This document shows, piece after piece, positions 52,333 to 60,261 of a DNA stretch of 64,000 nt. How positions within the stretch are numbered: the first letter of the stretch is position 1; each line of letters opens with the position of its first letter. The stretch spans positions 1,426,001-1,490,000 of the forward strand of contig NZ_LOAJ01000001.1 in assembly GCF_001542905.1 (NCBI RefSeq). The letters run 5' to 3'. The notes under the pieces were generated by a model that searched no databases, was not told the origin of the DNA, and saw only the letters and a list, made by a program, of their open reading frames with translations. Source of the DNA: Halorubrum aethiopicum (GTDB lineage: Archaea; Halobacteriota; Halobacteria; Halobacteriales; Haloferacaceae). Both the position numbers and the translations under genes were made by a program.

Positions 52333-52751
52333 GCGACGACCCGGTCGCGGACGGATCGGCGGTCGCGACCGACGAGGAGGCCCCGGCCGCCGAGGCGGAC
52401 GGGAGCCGGACCGCGGCGGTCCGGACGACCCATGCCGACGCCGACCTCGTCGCCGCCGCGCTCGCGCCCGACGACACCGACTCGATGGCGGTCCGCGTCG
52501 ACGGCGGCGCGATCGACTGCCGGATCGAGCGGCCGACGACGGGCGGGCTGCGGTCGACCGTCGACGACTACGTGGTGAACCTGCGGGTCGCGGAGCGGGT
52601 CATCGAACGGGCGCGCGAACACCGAACCGCCGGCGAGACGACCGACGGCGAAACGGTCGCTGACGGTGAGACGGCCGGCGACGAGACGACCGCCGACGCG
52701 GCGGAGACACGAGACAGCGACACGGACACACACACCGACACCAACACATGA
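52329..52751 (+). CDS. pcc1: KEOPS complex subunit Pcc1
   Basis: A 140-residue protein. Residues about 27-97 are the Pcc1 fold: AAVRTTHADADLVAAALAPDDTDSMAVRV, IDCRIERPTTGGLRSTVDDYVVNLRVAERV. Pcc1 dimerises the KEOPS complex that makes t6A37 in tRNA with Kae1, Bud32 and Cgi121. Both ends carry extra halophilic acidic, Thr-rich tails (C-terminal about 40 residues). It overlaps both neighbours by 4 bases (ATGA), so RecJ-like, Pcc1 and S3Ae are cotranslated. Confidence 0.93.
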   Translation: MSDDPVADGSAVATDEEAPAAEADGSRTAAVRTTHADADLVAAALAPDDTDSMAVRVDGGAIDCRIERPTTGGLRSTVDDYVVNLRVAERVIERAREHRTAGETTDGETVADGETAGDETTADAAETRDSDTDTHTDTNT

Positions 52752-53389
52752 GCGAACGATCAGTATCCAAGAGCAGAGAACAGAAACGCTGGTACGACGT
52801 GCTGGCTCCCGAACAGTTCGACCGCGCGGAGCTCGGCGAGACGCTCGCCGACGAGCCCGACCAGGTGGTCGGCCGCACGATCACGACCACGCTGGGCGAG
52901 CTCACCGGCGACTCCAGCGCGAACAACACGAAGCTCACGTTCAAGATCACGGACGTGGGTAGCGACACGGCCTACACCGAGTTCATCAAGTACGAGCTGA
53001 CGCGCGATTACCTGCGCTCTCTCGTCCGCCGTGGTGCCTCGAAGGTCGAGGCGTCGATCACGGTCGTGACGACCGACGACCACCGGATCCGCGTCCAGCC
53101 GGTCGCGCTGACGACGAAGAAGGCCGACCGCTCCCAGGAGAAGGCGATCCGCCGCGTCATGATCGACAAGGTCCACGCCGCCGCCGAGGAGCGCACCTTC
53201 GAGTCGTTCGTCGACGCGATCGTCGACGGCAACCTCTCGTCGGCGATCTACGCCGACGCGAAGACGATCTACCCGCTGCGCCGCGTCGAGGTCCAGAAGC
53301 TGACCCTCGAGGCGCGCCCCGAGGAGATCGCCGCCGAGGAGGAGGCCGCCGTCGACGTCGACGCCGACGACGTCGCGGTCGACGAGTAG
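52748..53389 (+). CDS. rps3ae: Ribosomal protein S3Ae (eS1)
   Basis: A 213-residue archaeal/eukaryal ribosomal protein of the small-subunit platform. It shows KRWYDVLAPEQFDRAELGET, VVGRTITTTLGELTGD, IKYELTRDYLRSLVRRGASKVEA and IYPLRRVEVQKLTLEARPEE. Complete, with an acidic C-terminus. Start overlaps pcc1 stop. Last gene of the S15-led operon. Confidence 0.97.
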   Translation: MSERSVSKSREQKRWYDVLAPEQFDRAELGETLADEPDQVVGRTITTTLGELTGDSSANNTKLTFKITDVGSDTAYTEFIKYELTRDYLRSLVRRGASKVEASITVVTTDDHRIRVQPVALTTKKADRSQEKAIRRVMIDKVHAAAEERTFESFVDAIVDGNLSSAIYADAKTIYPLRRVEVQKLTLEARPEEIAAEEEAAVDVDADDVAVDE

Positions 53390-53494
53390 CTTCCGGAGGA
53401 CGCCGTTCCCTTTTCGATCGCCGCGCGACCGCCACGAGGAGCGACGATATCCGGGAGACGAAACGTTGAAACGCCACTCGGGCGAATCGCGGGT

Positions 53495-53773
53495 ATGGAA
53501 CTGCGGGTCATCGAGAAGACCGACACGGAACTCCGCATCGAGATCGCCGGCGAGGACCACACGTTCATGAACGTGCTGAAGGGCGCGCTGTTGGAGACCG
53601 AGGACGTCGCCGCCGCGACCTACGACATGAACCCCGAGCAGTCCGGCGGCCAGACCGACCCCGTGCTCACGGTGAAATCCGAGTCGGGCGATCCCCTCGA
53701 CGCCGTTGAGGCCGCGGCGGCGTCGATCACGGACCGCACGGCCGCGCTTCGCGACGCCGTTTCGGCCGCCTGA
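53495..53773 (+). CDS. rpoL: DNA-directed RNA polymerase subunit L (Rpo11)
   Basis: A 92-residue subunit (Rpb11/AC19 homologue) that pairs with RpoD in polymerase assembly. The dimerisation motif is clear: [27 protein letters not shown]. Short acidic N-terminal strand [17 protein letters not shown]. It stands 105 bases after S3Ae with room for its own promoter. An IS6 relict starts 21 bases after its stop. Confidence 0.96.
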   Translation: MELRVIEKTDTELRIEIAGEDHTFMNVLKGALLETEDVAAATYDMNPEQSGGQTDPVLTVKSESGDPLDAVEAAAASITDRTAALRDAVSAA

Positions 53774-53794
53774 ATTCGATATCCGGCGCGGGTT

Positions 53795-54472
53795 GTGTTT
53801 AGATAAGCTGATTCTATGCGAAGGCAAACGCTCGTAACCAACTTTTAGTCGGCTCAACATGGCTGAACGTATTTTGTAAACTGTTTGTTCGTCGTTTTAC
53901 TTCACGAAAGACACGTTCGACGGCATTCCGAGTCCCATGTGTGACGTGTTGAAATCGGAGCCCGTGACGATGAAGGGTCGCCTGTGACCACGGAGCACCA
54001 TTGACCAGAAAGGTCGCATGATCAACCCGATGGCTTTCACGGAGTTCTGAGAGAAACATCGAGGATATTGCGTTCTTGTCGGATACTGTCGAGCGTAGAG
54101 TAGACGGTTCGTGTCGGAATCGACGGCAGCGTACAGCCAATATCACTCAGAGTTGACCTAGATCACGGTTTCACCGACCGCGACGTGATTCGAGTCAGAA
54201 CCGTCTGTCGGCTGTAGATTGGCCTTCTGTACCCATCGACGGACGGTGGTTCGATGACGATCGACACTCAAAATTTCAAGAATTGAGACTATGTCAGAAA
54301 GTTATAGTTCAGCCAAATGGAGTCGGATATCGAATTTCATCGCCGGCTCGGGTGTCGCTCTCGCTTCAGAAAATCTAACTCGATATTATCGTTATCGCCG
54401 CAGAGGTGGTCGAACGAGAGTATGAACCACTCGATCTTTTGACCGCCTCATCCTTCGATCTTATCTCAACAT
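53795..54472 (-). mobile_element. Decayed IS6-family element
   Basis: About 678 bp. Left terminal repeat GTGTTTAGATAAG at 53795; right end CTTATCTCAACAT near 54460-54472 (10 of 13 matching the left). The transposase frame (minus strand) is broken by several stops and shifts, but RNAVERVFREVKRRTN, HLAEL and WVQKANLQPTDG segments are recognisable. Non-functional. Its right end lies 4 bases from the GT61 stop codon. Confidence 0.88.
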
Positions 54473-54475
54473 CGC

Positions 54476-55642
54476 CTACAATCTTCGTCTCTTCCAGCCG
54501 TCGTCGACAAGTTGAGAGATTCGCCTCTCAAGCTGCTCGGTGTCGACAATGATATCGGCCGAATCGGCCTGACAGTACATTGGCTCGTACCCTACGCCAA
54601 GCGTGTCGGCCAGCAATTCGTACGGATCTTTGATCTTCTCCCCGAACAATTCTAGAAGCGTACAGTTTTTGGCGAAGATGATGTCAGTGAGTCCGGCTCC
54701 GTGCGGACCGACGACGATATCTGCTCTATTAAAGAGCCGAGCATTCTCGGAAAGCGACCGGTTCTCGAGACAGTATCGTTCGAAACCGTAGTCAGACAGT
54801 ACATCCATTACCTCGCCTTCGTTGAGGACTCTACGCTCGACGGCGTTCGCTCGGGAGACGTAGACGTTGTCTCTCTCATCCGGTTCAGATTCGGTTAGTG
54901 CGGTCTCAAGAATCTCCCGTCGAATCCATTTGAAATCCGAGGCATGTCGCTCGGGATAGGACGGCACGATCAGATTGTGGACAATGTACTCCGGTTCCGT
55001 CGCACACACAATTTTCGACTGTGGCCACTCAAGCAGACGGAGCGTCTCCGCTACGAAGGGTGGCGCGTCGACTGGGATAAGAACCGTCACGTCTTTGCCG
55101 GTCACATCCTCGAATTCTCTTAAATACCGGATTTTCGGGACCGTCTCTACCATCCAATGGTAGTAGTTCGGATAGCGTGGCACGAGCGGCGCAACGATAT
55201 TAAGAGTCACTGACGGGTCGTTAGTTTCGTACCATCGTAACAGTCGCCGAATTGGCACGTCACCGTAGAACAACTCTCGTGAAAGCATCTCCATCATCGC
55301 CTGCTGTACATGGTCTGGTGCCGCCGCAGTCTCCTCAACAATTTCGAAGCGGTCGGTCAGCGCCAATCCTGTTTCGGAGAGGATTCGACCTGCTCCAACA
55401 AGCGCGACGAACGATTTCGTATCTTCATTTATCACTATCGGAACTGTTCTACGCGCGCTGGCTCGGAGTTCATTCCGTGAAATCGTTCGAACGATGTTTC
55501 GTTCCACCAGAGGGTCAAAGACGGGACGACCGAGTCGTTTCCGAGTTAGTAAGTCGCTGGCCGCAACGAGCGTATCTCTGAGTCCGTCTGATTGGATTTT
55601 GCGCTTCAGTTTTCTGTACGCAAACTCGCTCGATCTCATCAC
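54476..55642 (-). CDS. Glycosyltransferase family 61 protein
   Basis: A 388-residue enzyme of the GT61/DUF563 family, which adds xylose, arabinose or GlcNAc in other organisms. The family core is visible: YPNYYHWMVETVPKIRYLREF, DVTVLIPVDAPPF, VSRANAVERRVLNEGEVMDVL, and DIVVGPHGAGLTDIIFAKNCTLLELF. No TM. Codon use is AT-richer than the core genome, so acquired. The IS relict ends 4 bases past its stop, so the native C-terminus may have been altered (ends KRRRL). Confidence 0.9.
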   Translation of the reverse strand: MMRSSEFAYRKLKRKIQSDGLRDTLVAASDLLTRKRLGRPVFDPLVERNIVRTISRNELRASARRTVPIVINEDTKSFVALVGAGRILSETGLALTDRFEIVEETAAAPDHVQQAMMEMLSRELFYGDVPIRRLLRWYETNDPSVTLNIVAPLVPRYPNYYHWMVETVPKIRYLREFEDVTGKDVTVLIPVDAPPFVAETLRLLEWPQSKIVCATEPEYIVHNLIVPSYPERHASDFKWIRREILETALTESEPDERDNVYVSRANAVERRVLNEGEVMDVLSDYGFERYCLENRSLSENARLFNRADIVVGPHGAGLTDIIFAKNCTLLELFGEKIKDPYELLADTLGVGYEPMYCQADSADIIVDTEQLERRISQLVDDGWKRRRL

Positions 55643-55776
55643 TGTGTCTGTCTTCGGTTCTTGCTCATCGATATACCTTTCACCATCTGGGGATCTACTA
55701 TCTCTTCAGAGGTACTCTCTCGATCCACGGATGGGCCTATTTACAACTCTCTATGCTCCGTTCTGTCGATAACGAA

Positions 55777-56158
55777 CTAGATAGGTTCGTCGACTTCTGC
55801 TAGTACCATATCGAGGTTCGATCGAAGAATGTACGCGTTGGCGTTGATATAAACAGTGCCGTGGGACTCTTCGCATCCGAAGTTCTGCTCCAGAAACTCC
55901 ACGCTGCTGGAGCCGACCGAGTCGCGATTCGGTGGTACTGTCGAGACCAACTCGTTCCCAGAACATGTCGTAGCGGCAAGCGTCAAGGACGAGAAGGTTA
56001 CCGCAGTCTTCATCCATTACTCGCGTACCGTTCCCGTGGCGCAGTCTGAACAGGACGTTATTCACTTCACTGGGGACATATCGGAGCGCGCTCTTTATCG
56101 TCTTGATTGAGCCTCCGCTGACGTATATCTGTCTCGCTTTGCGGGGATGGTGGCGCAT
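55777..56158 (-). pseudogene. Truncated, frameshifted AlkP/sulfatase-superfamily gene
   Basis: N-terminal remnant of the same family as the gene at 12877. The first frame (start 56158) gives TIKSALRYVPSEVNNVLFRL and GNLLVLDACRYDMFWERVG with the metal-site Asp. After about VGLDSTTESRLGRL the frame shifts to SVEFLEQNFGCEESHGTVYINANAYI and soon stops at 55777. The catalytic C-terminal two-thirds are missing. It lies between the GT61 gene and the IS relicts, so the island once carried a complete set. Confidence 0.82.
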
Positions 56159-56279
56159 AGTATGGGGGGTCAGGCCGAAACAATAATACTGTGATTCTGG
56201 GAGTGTAGAACAGTCTCCAACTGTCGTTTTTAGATGGTCACGTTAATTTTGACGTGAATTGTGGTAGACAGGGATGGCT

Positions 56280-56790
56280 TTGAGCAGTCTTGAGCTGTCT
56301 ATACCGCGACATTGCTAAAATTATTCGCAAATGATGATGGTCGTCGTTCTATTTCTTAAAACACACATTCAGTAGCATTTCGATTTCCATGTTGAATAAC
56401 TTGAAATCGATAGCTGTCTTCAACGAGAATTGATCCAAGATAGTCTGCGTCGTCGACGAGAAATCCGATGTTATTCAGCTGATGGCGCCGGTGTAGTTCG
56501 GTTAGTAACCATCGTGTCGTCTGTTTATTTGTGGTTGGATAGAGGCTCAGGTGAATGATCTCGTTCGTCTGTGGATCAACCACGCCGTACAGCCAGAACT
56601 TCTGGCCGTGGAGGCGGATCATCTTTTCGTCAACCACGAGTTGATCCTCTGAAATGGTCGAGATCAGCTGTAGATCGGCTTTATGAACCTAGTTATGGAT
56701 AGCGACATGACTCCGATCGATCTCAAATATCTCGAGATGCTTACTTACCTCACGTAGTTACATACCGATAAATGATATTAGATCCCTATT
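56280..56790 (-). mobile_element. IS6-type transposase relict (divergent type)
   Basis: A partial transposase (56356-56637 open) with VDEKMIRLHGQKFWLYGVVDPQTNEI, FLVDDADYLG and GNRNATECVF, i.e. the DDE core of an IS6 relative distinct from the other copies. Both ends are degraded (stop codons up to 56790, C-terminal remnant to 56280) and no terminal repeats are evident. Confidence 0.78.
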
Positions 56791-56804
56791 TCAATCGCCT
56801 ATCG

Positions 56805-57174
56805 CGCGTTCGTCTCAGGATCGACAGCAGCCTACAGCCAATATCGCTCAGAGTTGAGCTGAATCACGGTCTCATCAACCACAACGTGATTCGGGTTGAC
56901 ACCATCTGTCGGCTGTAGATCGGCCTTCTGTACCCACCGATGAACGGTGGTTCGATGGCGATCGACACCTACCTTTTCAAGAATTGAGACTATATCTGAA
57001 AGTAATAGTTCAGCTAAATGGAGTCGGATACCGAGCTTCATCGCCGGCTCGGGTATCGCCTCTTGCTCCAGAAAATCTAACTCGATACAACCGCTATCGC
57101 CGCTGAGGCGATCGAACGAGAGCATGAACTACTCGATCTTTTGACCGCCTCATCCTTCGACCTTATCTCAACAC
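56805..57174 (-). mobile_element. 5' half of an IS6-family element
   Basis: Holds the N-terminal half of a transposase (start 57125: SFDRLSGDSGCIELDFLEQ, SDIVSILEKVGVDRHRTT, VVVDETVIQLNSERYWL) and the right terminal repeat CTTATCTCAACAC ending at 57174. The C-terminal half is missing at the junction with the previous relict, near 56805. Its sequence is close to the copy at 53795. Confidence 0.82.
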
Positions 57175-57268
57175 CGGCTATTGGATGATGCGAATGGTTT
57201 TACGAATCCATTGCAAAGAGACAAACAAGAGTAGCTCAAATGAGTTTACCTAGGTAGATAGACACAAT

Positions 57269-58717
57269 ATGCGTCTCGGACAAACCTCGCTACTCTATTT
57301 CTCATCGAAAATATTCGCTTCATTTCTTGGCGCCCTAGCTACGGTATATATTGCTAGAATCCTCGGATCAGAACCCCTCGGCGTCTATAATTTAGTAATT
57401 GGTCTCGTGTCTTGGTTCGCCATTCTGGGACGCGTCGGCGTTTCGAAAGCAATCGCAAAGCGCGTGTCTGAGGGCTCTGATAAAGGAGAATACGTCGTGG
57501 CGGGTACGATCGTGATCTTGTTCATGTTTTTATTCGCAACGGCTGTACTCGTTTTCTTTCGCGATCAAATCGTTGGATACGTTGGGTATCCTGCTACTGG
57601 ATACATTATTTTCATATTGTTTGTTGTACTGTTAAATGGGCTTGTGGACTCTTTACTTACTGGACTTCATCTCGTTCATATAAGTGGTGTCTTGTCACCT
57701 CTGCGGACGGGAGGACGCGCACTTGCTCAAGTTTCGCTTATTATTGCTGGGGTTAGTACTGCCAGCTTGTTTATTGGACATATTGTTGGTTACCTCGCGG
57801 CAATCGGAATTGGTTCCTACTATGTCATGCGAAACATTCCAGATCTCTCTCGACCAGATCAGGATCATTTTGGGGATTTGTTTGACTTTGCAAAATTCTC
57901 TTGGCTTGGGAGCCTCCAATCCCGAATGTTCAGTTATACCGACATTATCGTCCTCGGATTTTTTGTTTCATCTGGACTTGTCGGTGTTTATGCCGTAGCC
58001 TGGAACGTGGCGCACTTTTTTATTCTCTTTAGCGGTGCGCTTAGCACGACGTTGTTCCCCGAAATGAGTTCAATATCTACGCAGAATGATTCGCAGGCGG
58101 TAGGGCGTATCGTTGAACAATCACTTTCGTTCGGAGGGCTCTTTCTTATTCCTGGGTTTCTCGGCGGGGCCATTATCGGAGAACGTGTGCTGCGGATCTA
58201 CGGTCCCGAATTTCCAAAAGGTGTGACAATTCTGACTCTCCTGATATTAGCAAATCTCTTTATGGGCTATCAGGACCAACTTCTGAACACACTGAACGCT
58301 GTCAACCATCCGGAACTCGCTTTTCGGGTCAATATTGTCTTTGTTGGTTCCAACCTCTCGCTCAACGTTGTGCTCGTATATTTATATGGGTGGATCGGTG
58401 CTGCTATTGCGACAACAGTTTCAGTTGCGATCAGTTTGGCTCTCGCTTATTGGCACGTTAATTCGGTCATCGAATTTAATCTCCCCGTAGATGAGATCTC
58501 AAAACAGTGGTTCGCTGCAATTCTCATGTCAGGAGTAGTCTACGGGGGACTCTGGATCGAAAGTACGTATCGTATTCTACATCATAACGTCGCTACTGTT
58601 CTATTATTAGTTGGTATTGGTGCTAGTGTGTATCTCATCTGTTTATTTGGTATATCGGCAGAATTCCGTGAAACAGTGAAACGTAATGTTCCTATTGACA
58701 TGTCTGTTTCTCGGTGA
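57269..58717 (+). CDS. Wzx/MATE-like polysaccharide flippase (AglR-type)
   Basis: A 482-residue membrane protein with about 14 TM helices of the polysaccharide transporter (MOP) superfamily. It shows the start LLYFSSKIFASFLGALATVYIARILGSEPLGVYNLV (in parts), SRMFSYTDIIVLGFF, GALSTTLFPEMSSIS and a repeated second half. It would flip dolichol-linked glycan outward. Notably AT-rich for this genome, with T-rich wobble positions, pointing to transfer with the GT61 gene. Flanked on the left by IS6 relicts and on the right by a gene-poor region. Confidence 0.93.
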   Translation: MRLGQTSLLYFSSKIFASFLGALATVYIARILGSEPLGVYNLVIGLVSWFAILGRVGVSKAIAKRVSEGSDKGEYVVAGTIVILFMFLFATAVLVFFRDQIVGYVGYPATGYIIFILFVVLLNGLVDSLLTGLHLVHISGVLSPLRTGGRALAQVSLIIAGVSTASLFIGHIVGYLAAIGIGSYYVMRNIPDLSRPDQDHFGDLFDFAKFSWLGSLQSRMFSYTDIIVLGFFVSSGLVGVYAVAWNVAHFFILFSGALSTTLFPEMSSISTQNDSQAVGRIVEQSLSFGGLFLIPGFLGGAIIGERVLRIYGPEFPKGVTILTLLILANLFMGYQDQLLNTLNAVNHPELAFRVNIVFVGSNLSLNVVLVYLYGWIGAAIATTVSVAISLALAYWHVNSVIEFNLPVDEISKQWFAAILMSGVVYGGLWIESTYRILHHNVATVLLLVGIGASVYLICLFGISAEFRETVKRNVPIDMSVSR

Positions 58718-59301
58718 TTTACCAATACTACCACTAACAGAATTCAGCCAGTAGAATAATTAAACAAAGCGACTCTCAATTCGAAGCCCCTATTTTGTTT
58801 CTAGCGAATATATTCGCTGAGGAACAAAATACTGACATGTAACTGTATTCGCCGCGAGTAAGGACACTACGCTTCCGATTGTTTATCGACGACAAGCTGG
58901 ACGGCGGGGAGATATTCGTCGGCTTGACCGACTCCGTCACCACGAAACTAATCGCCGTCAACTACAGGACCAGACGACCATTAATCGATACGAATATATA
59001 TTTAACGACATCGGTGGAGTCGGCAGTACACCCGCGTCGCGATCGACCACTCCATTGATTGTTGTCACATACATCGGAGTGAACATACTCTTGAATAGAT
59101 GAGATACGGCCGTTTTCCGTCGCCTCACCGATCGTTTAGTCGCTCGCTCTCGTGATCGTCTCACCGGCGATCTCTGTATTTGATAGAGGGAAGACTGTTT
59201 TATATGAAAATCGGACACTTCTCGGAGCGAGCAAGTTCCCAGAAGCAGTAGCCTTCGAAGTCGACTCAGCCGGCCTCAGCTTCGTCCATGAACGTCTGGG
59301 T
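58718..59301. other. AT-rich gene-poor gap after flippase
   Basis: About 580 bases with no convincing gene. One plus-strand stretch (about 58878-59000) reads as RLFIDDKLDGGEIFVGLTDS and continues coherently, with haloarchaeal-like composition, but has no start and is probably a relict of an unknown gene. Small ORFs at 58776-58961 and 58958-59218 (minus) have no recognisable family. The gap marks the right edge of the imported island. Confidence 0.5.
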
Positions 59302-60138
59302 TCAGTTGAGGAGTTCCGAACGGATCGCCTCTAGCGTTCGATCCCTGCTCTTTCGGACGACCAACTGGTGCCGCTCCCGGAGGAACGCCTCGAACGCCCG
59401 CTCCGTGAGCGCGTCGACCGTGAGCGGGCCGCCGCGGTTCTCGATCCGGGTCGCGATCCGTCGGAGGCGCTCGCGACTCCCGTAGCTCTCGGCCGCGGCC
59501 GTGGGGGAGACGTCGTCGGTGCCGGCGCCACCGTCCCGTTCGACGACGGCGTCACCGTCTCGTCGTGGATCGAACTCGTGCCGGATCACGCCCCGGCCGT
59601 CCGTCTTGTTCCGAACGACGACGCCCGCTGCGGGCCCGTCGTACCACGCCGACGACGGAACCGGTACGACTCGGGATCGAAGTCGCGGGCGCGGCGCTCG
59701 CGTTCGACGGCGTTCACCGGATCGAGACCGAGTCGCTCGAAGATCGCCTCCGCGGCGTCCGGCGGCCGGAACGATCCCGCGGTTTCGGACCACACGTCGT
59801 GGCCGAGAAACGAGGGAAGCCGCTCCCAGTCGTACTCGATCGCTCGCCGATGGGTGGCCACGCCGAAGAAGACGACGTCAGTTACGTCGTCGACCGCGCT
59901 CCGGAGCGCCTCCCGGGTCGAATCGCTCCCGGACGTGTTGGACCGCGTGGCCGTACGCGTCCGGGAGTTCGTCGGGATCGTCGTAGACGGCCCCGCGGTC
60001 GCCGAACCGGATGAGCCCGGAGTCGGCCATCCGGAACCGGAGGTGCCAGCCGTCGATCAGTTCGAGGAGCCAGAGGTGGCCGGTGAGGAGATCATCGGAC
60101 GCGTCGGCTACGGCCGGGATCGGTGGGTAGCGTTTCAT
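59302..60138 (-). pseudogene. RNA-ligase-like protein gene with two compensating frameshifts
   Basis: A haloarchaeal nucleotidyltransferase-fold (RNA ligase-like) protein, 278 residues if both shifts are repaired. The first part (60138 leftward) is MKRYPPIPAVADASDDLL, HLWLLELIDGWHLRFRM. After RERFD the frame shifts by an extra base at CCCGGG (about 59912-59917) into EALRSAVDDVTDVVFFGVATHRRAIEYDW. Near 59655-59668 it returns to the first frame at PSSAWYDGPAAGVVVRNKTDG. The AGVVVRNK block matches ligase motif IV. The motif I Lys of KxDG is Leu here (LIDG), so adenylation is doubtful. The shifts may be sequencing errors. Confidence 0.65.
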
Positions 60139-60261
60139 GTCGTGTGGACGCGATCGATCGTCGGTACCGTCTCCGCGGCGGACCCGGATGGTTCTTGTGG
60201 CGTCACGGCGACCCCGGCCGATGAGGAAACACTCATGGCATCAGTCTGACTAGTGTTCGAC

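Noticed and set aside
53817-57174. CRISPR-like spacing of repeated IS6 ends
   Set aside because: The repeats are IS6 terminal and coding segments at irregular distances; no regular spacer array anywhere in the window.
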